Assembly: GCA_017853285.1 (NCBI GenBank)
Contig: JAFMJU010000166.1
Location: forward strand, 1 to 8,105
Length of the DNA: 8,105 nucleotides
Origin: Gemmataceae bacterium
GTDB taxonomy: Bacteria > Planctomycetota > Planctomycetia > Gemmatales > Gemmataceae
Direction: 5' to 3'
Each line of letters starts with the position of its first letter. The stretch's first letter is position 1. The notes under the pieces were generated by a model. It was given only the letters and a program-made list of their open reading frames with translations, had not been told where the DNA came from and searched no databases. Positions 6,066 through 8,105 of the stretch are shown here, in pieces. The position numbers were made by a program, and so were the translations under genes.

Positions 6066-6617
6066 TCAGATTGATTGATCCGCAACTTCCTTGGGAAACA
6101 GCTTCAACAACTTGCGCAACTTGGGATCGATCACCACCTGGCAGTAGGGGTGGAAGCCGTGGGTGTTGTAATAGTCCTGATGATACGCCTCGGCGGGCCA
6201 GAAAACTGGAGCGGGAGGTGGGACCACCTGCGTCACGATGGGTGACGGGTAAACCCCCGCGGCTCCCAAGGACTGGATCACCTCTTGGCTGACCCGGACC
6301 TGATCGTCGTCCTGGCAAAAGACCACGGAACGGTACTGGGTACCCACATCCGCCCCCTGACGGTTCAGGGTGGTGGGATCGTGCAGCAGAAAAAACACTT
6401 CCAGCAGTTTTTCAAAGGAAAGAATCCGGGGATCAAATGCCACTCGGAGCACCTCGGCATGGCCTGTATCCCCGGAGCAGACCTGCTGGTAGGTGGGGCT
6501 GTCCACACCTCCGCCCGCGTAGCCCGAGGTAACGGCGGACACCCCCTTGAGGCGCTGGAAAACCGCCTCCAGGCACCAAAAGCAGCCGCCACCCACCACC
6601 GCCACCGCCTGTGCCAT
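6066..6617 (-). CDS. msrA: Peptide-methionine (S)-S-oxide reductase MsrA
   Basis: MsrA reduces methionine-S-sulfoxide, free or in proteins, and so repairs oxidative damage using thioredoxin-type reductants. The 183-residue product has the full signature: GGGCFWC (9-15) with catalytic Cys12, TSGYAGG (30-36), YQQVCSGDTGHAEV (43-56), FDP (61-63), HDPTTLNRQGADVGTQYRS (79-97), and AEAYHQDYY (142-150). Cys159 in HPYCQ lies where some two-cysteine MsrAs, such as the mycobacterial one, carry the resolving Cys, so it may act that way here. Length is normal for a stand-alone MsrA; no MsrB domain is fused and no signal peptide is present, so it is cytoplasmic. GGGAG lies about 8 bases before the ATG. 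The gene is divergent from panB across 153 bases. Confidence 0.96.
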   Translation of the reverse strand: MAQAVAVVGGGCFWCLEAVFQRLKGVSAVTSGYAGGGVDSPTYQQVCSGDTGHAEVLRVAFDPRILSFEKLLEVFFLLHDPTTLNRQGADVGTQYRSVVFCQDDDQVRVSQEVIQSLGAAGVYPSPIVTQVVPPPAPVFWPAEAYHQDYYNTHGFHPYCQVVIDPKLRKLLKLFPKEVADQSI

Positions 6618-6770
6618 GACGAAACTCCCACTCCCGGAAGGGTTTCCGCCCTTCAGACCTCACCAAAAAGTTGGTTAAATTGAGTGTAGGAACGAAAACA
6701 CGCCCGCGCCGGACGATGGTCGCCCCGGTTGACAAGGCGTGGCCCGTTGCAACGGATGGTGACCCGCCCA
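6618..6770. other. Divergent intergenic region between msrA and panB
   Basis: These 153 bases must hold the promoters of both genes. The stretch 6661-6700 is clearly more AT-rich than its surroundings and includes TTGGTTAAATTGAG, the likeliest core. TTGACA occurs at 6729-6734, but the hexamer 17 bases on is a poor -10. I cannot assign either promoter. Confidence 0.4.
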
Positions 6771-7583
6771 ATGAGCAGGCAACCCCTCGACAAGGAACAC
6801 CGGGTGACCGTGCCTGATTTGGTGGCGGCCAAACGGGCGGGCAAGCGCATCACCATGCTGACCGCCTATGACCACCCCACAGCCCTCCTGCTGGATGAGG
6901 CGGGTATCGACTGCCTGCTGGTGGGTGACTCTCTGGGAATGGTGGTGCAGGGTCAGCCGGACGCCCTGGGCGTTACCTTGGACCAGATGATCTACCACGG
7001 ACGGATGGTCGCACGGGCCGCGAAGCGCGCGCTGGTGATCGTGGATATGCCTTTTCTCAGTTACCAGGTGAACGACGACGAGGCGGTGCGCAACGCCGGG
7101 CGCATCCTGCAGGAAACAGGAGCCCACGCCGTGAAGCTGGAGGGCGGCCGGCGCAATGTTGCCGCCATCCGGCGCATGGTGGATGCGGGCATCCCGGTGA
7201 TGGGCCATGTGGGGTTGACCCCGCAATCGGTCCGGCGTCTGGGTGGCTTCAAGGTGCAGCGCGACGCCGACGGCCTTTTGGCCGACGCCAAGGCGGTTGA
7301 GGAGGCGGGTGTTTTCGGTGTGGTGGTGGAATGCGTGCCCGCGGAACTGGGCAGGCGAGTCACCCAGGCATTGGGGGTTCCCACCATCGGCATCGGCGCG
7401 GGTCCGGCCTGCGACGGCCAGGTGCTTGTGATCAACGACCTGCTCGGTCTCGAGCAAACGGTGAAGCCTAAGTTCGTCAAGCAGCAGGCAGACCTGGCTG
7501 GAGTGATACGGTCGGCGGCCCAGCGTTACGCTGCCGAGGTGCGCGAGGGCGGCTTCCCGGGCACTGACCATGTCTTCAGCTAG
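6771..7583 (+). CDS. panB: 3-methyl-2-oxobutanoate hydroxymethyltransferase (ketopantoate hydroxymethyltransferase)
   Basis: PanB transfers a hydroxymethyl group from 5,10-methylenetetrahydrofolate to 2-oxoisovalerate, making ketopantoate in the first step of pantothenate and CoA synthesis. The 270-residue TIM-barrel product shows TVPDL (13-17), MLTAYD (29-34), VGDSLGMV (51-58) with metal ligand Asp53, VDMPF (91-95) with metal ligand Asp92, VKLEGG (121-126) with Lys122 and Glu124, GHVGLTPQ (145-152), the catalytic Glu187 in VVVECVP, and IGIGAGPACDGQVLV (206-220). Roles are assigned by analogy with the E. coli enzyme. Starts at TTG 6729 and ATG 6756 are also in frame; ATG 6771 gives the usual PanB N-terminus, with GGATGGTGA ending about 8 bases upstream. 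No panC or panD is in the window. DUF3754 follows after 27 bases, so co-transcription is likely. Confidence 0.95.
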   Translation: MSRQPLDKEHRVTVPDLVAAKRAGKRITMLTAYDHPTALLLDEAGIDCLLVGDSLGMVVQGQPDALGVTLDQMIYHGRMVARAAKRALVIVDMPFLSYQVNDDEAVRNAGRILQETGAHAVKLEGGRRNVAAIRRMVDAGIPVMGHVGLTPQSVRRLGGFKVQRDADGLLADAKAVEEAGVFGVVVECVPAELGRRVTQALGVPTIGIGAGPACDGQVLVINDLLGLEQTVKPKFVKQQADLAGVIRSAAQRYAAEVREGGFPGTDHVFS

Positions 7584-7610
7584 GGGCCCATCCGTCCCGG
7601 GAAACAGGCC

Positions 7611-8105
7611 ATGACCGAGCCCGTGGGGGAGGATCATTTCATCCCGCTGCGCAAGGCCGAGCTGGCCGGCCTGCTGGCCAGCCAAGGGGCCGATGCCGAC
7701 CGGCAAGAGTGGCTGCGTTTTTTCGGCATCTCCAGCGCGCTTTTCCATCATTATTTCCAGGTGCAACTGGATCACCTGAAGGATCTGTATGCCCCTTTCG
7801 ACCCGGACACCGACACCCGACCGTTGACGGATTTGGACCCGGCCGCGGAGCTGGAGCAGGAATCCGCCTTCTTCGAGCTGCTGGAACGCTTGCTGCAACA
7901 GGGCAACTTCCGCCAGATCGCCTGGGAGCAGGTGGCGACGGGACAAGGCAGACGATCAAGACTTGGCCTGCAGATGCGCATGGACCCCAGCGTGTTCGAG
8001 CGGCTGGAGATCCATGTGCGCGGCGAAAGCGTGATGGAAAGGAAGCGCGAGAACTGGTGGAAGTTGTGGGAGCCGAAACGGTACAAGGTCCCCATCCACC
8101 ACCGG
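7611..8105 (+). CDS. DUF3754 family protein (partial, C-terminus outside window)
   Basis: Reading from ATG at 7611 gives 165 codons open to the window edge. The N-terminal region fits the DUF3754 family (related to eukaryotic TMEM143), of unknown function. Matching features are DHFIPLRKAEL (8-18), FHHYFQVQLDHLKDLYAPFDPDTDTR (45-70, seen in parts), LLERLLQQGNFRQI (90-103), the VFERLEIHVRG segment (128-138) and the start of VPIHHR (160-165). Family members usually carry membrane helices in the C-terminal half, which is not covered here. No signal peptide is seen. The upstream site is weak (GGGAAACAGGCC before the ATG). Its position 27 bases after panB suggests an operon but does not reveal a role in CoA synthesis. 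Confidence 0.82.
   Translation, partial: MTEPVGEDHFIPLRKAELAGLLASQGADADRQEWLRFFGISSALFHHYFQVQLDHLKDLYAPFDPDTDTRPLTDLDPAAELEQESAFFELLERLLQQGNFRQIAWEQVATGQGRRSRLGLQMRMDPSVFERLEIHVRGESVMERKRENWWKLWEPKRYKVPIHHR

Noticed and set aside
6729..6757. TTGACA at 6729 as a -35 box for panB
   Set aside because: The hexamer at 17-base spacing is ACGGAT, only two matches to the -10 consensus, and the leader would be about 7 bases.
6675..7946. Minus-strand open frame of 423 codons opposite panB and DUF3754
   Set aside because: It is antisense to panB, which has full family motifs. It lacks any recognisable motif and spans two real genes; long antisense frames are expected in GC-rich codon usage.

Overview
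The window is GC-rich bacterial chromosome with tightly packed genes and no RNA genes, insertion sequences or CRISPR. A planctomycete, perhaps a Gemmata-like or Isosphaera-like lineage, is the best guess. The main reasons are a DUF1501 protein with a twin-arginine leader, a DUF3754 membrane-associated protein, a secreted LpqC-type esterase and a secreted Gly/Gln low-complexity protein. This taxonomic guess is inference from gene content only.

Layout from left to right. Two minus-strand genes come first: a secreted Gly/Gln/Met/Phe repeat protein that runs off the left edge (1-525), and an unrecognised 261-residue protein with a four-cysteine cluster (627-1412). A divergent intergenic region leads into a plus-strand DUF1501 gene (1586-3004). 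That gene converges, with only 14 bases between, on a minus-strand secreted alpha/beta-hydrolase esterase (3019-3918). A second divergent region, with a plausible extended -10 promoter, precedes a plus-strand pair: an RluA-family pseudouridine synthase (4136-5038) and an adenosine/adenine deaminase (5058-6038). The deaminase converges on minus-strand msrA (6066-6617). A third divergent region separates msrA from panB (6771-7583), which is followed after 27 bases by a DUF3754 gene cut by the right edge (7611-8105).

Most genes are housekeeping: RNA modification, purine salvage, repair of oxidised methionine and pantothenate/CoA synthesis. Three products look exported (repeat protein, DUF1501 protein, esterase). 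Strand alternates as -, -, +, -, +, +, -, +, +, so transcription units are short, one or two genes each. I see no defence island, mobile element or clearly new multi-gene system. The least explained items are the repeat protein and its co-oriented neighbour with the Cys4 cluster.
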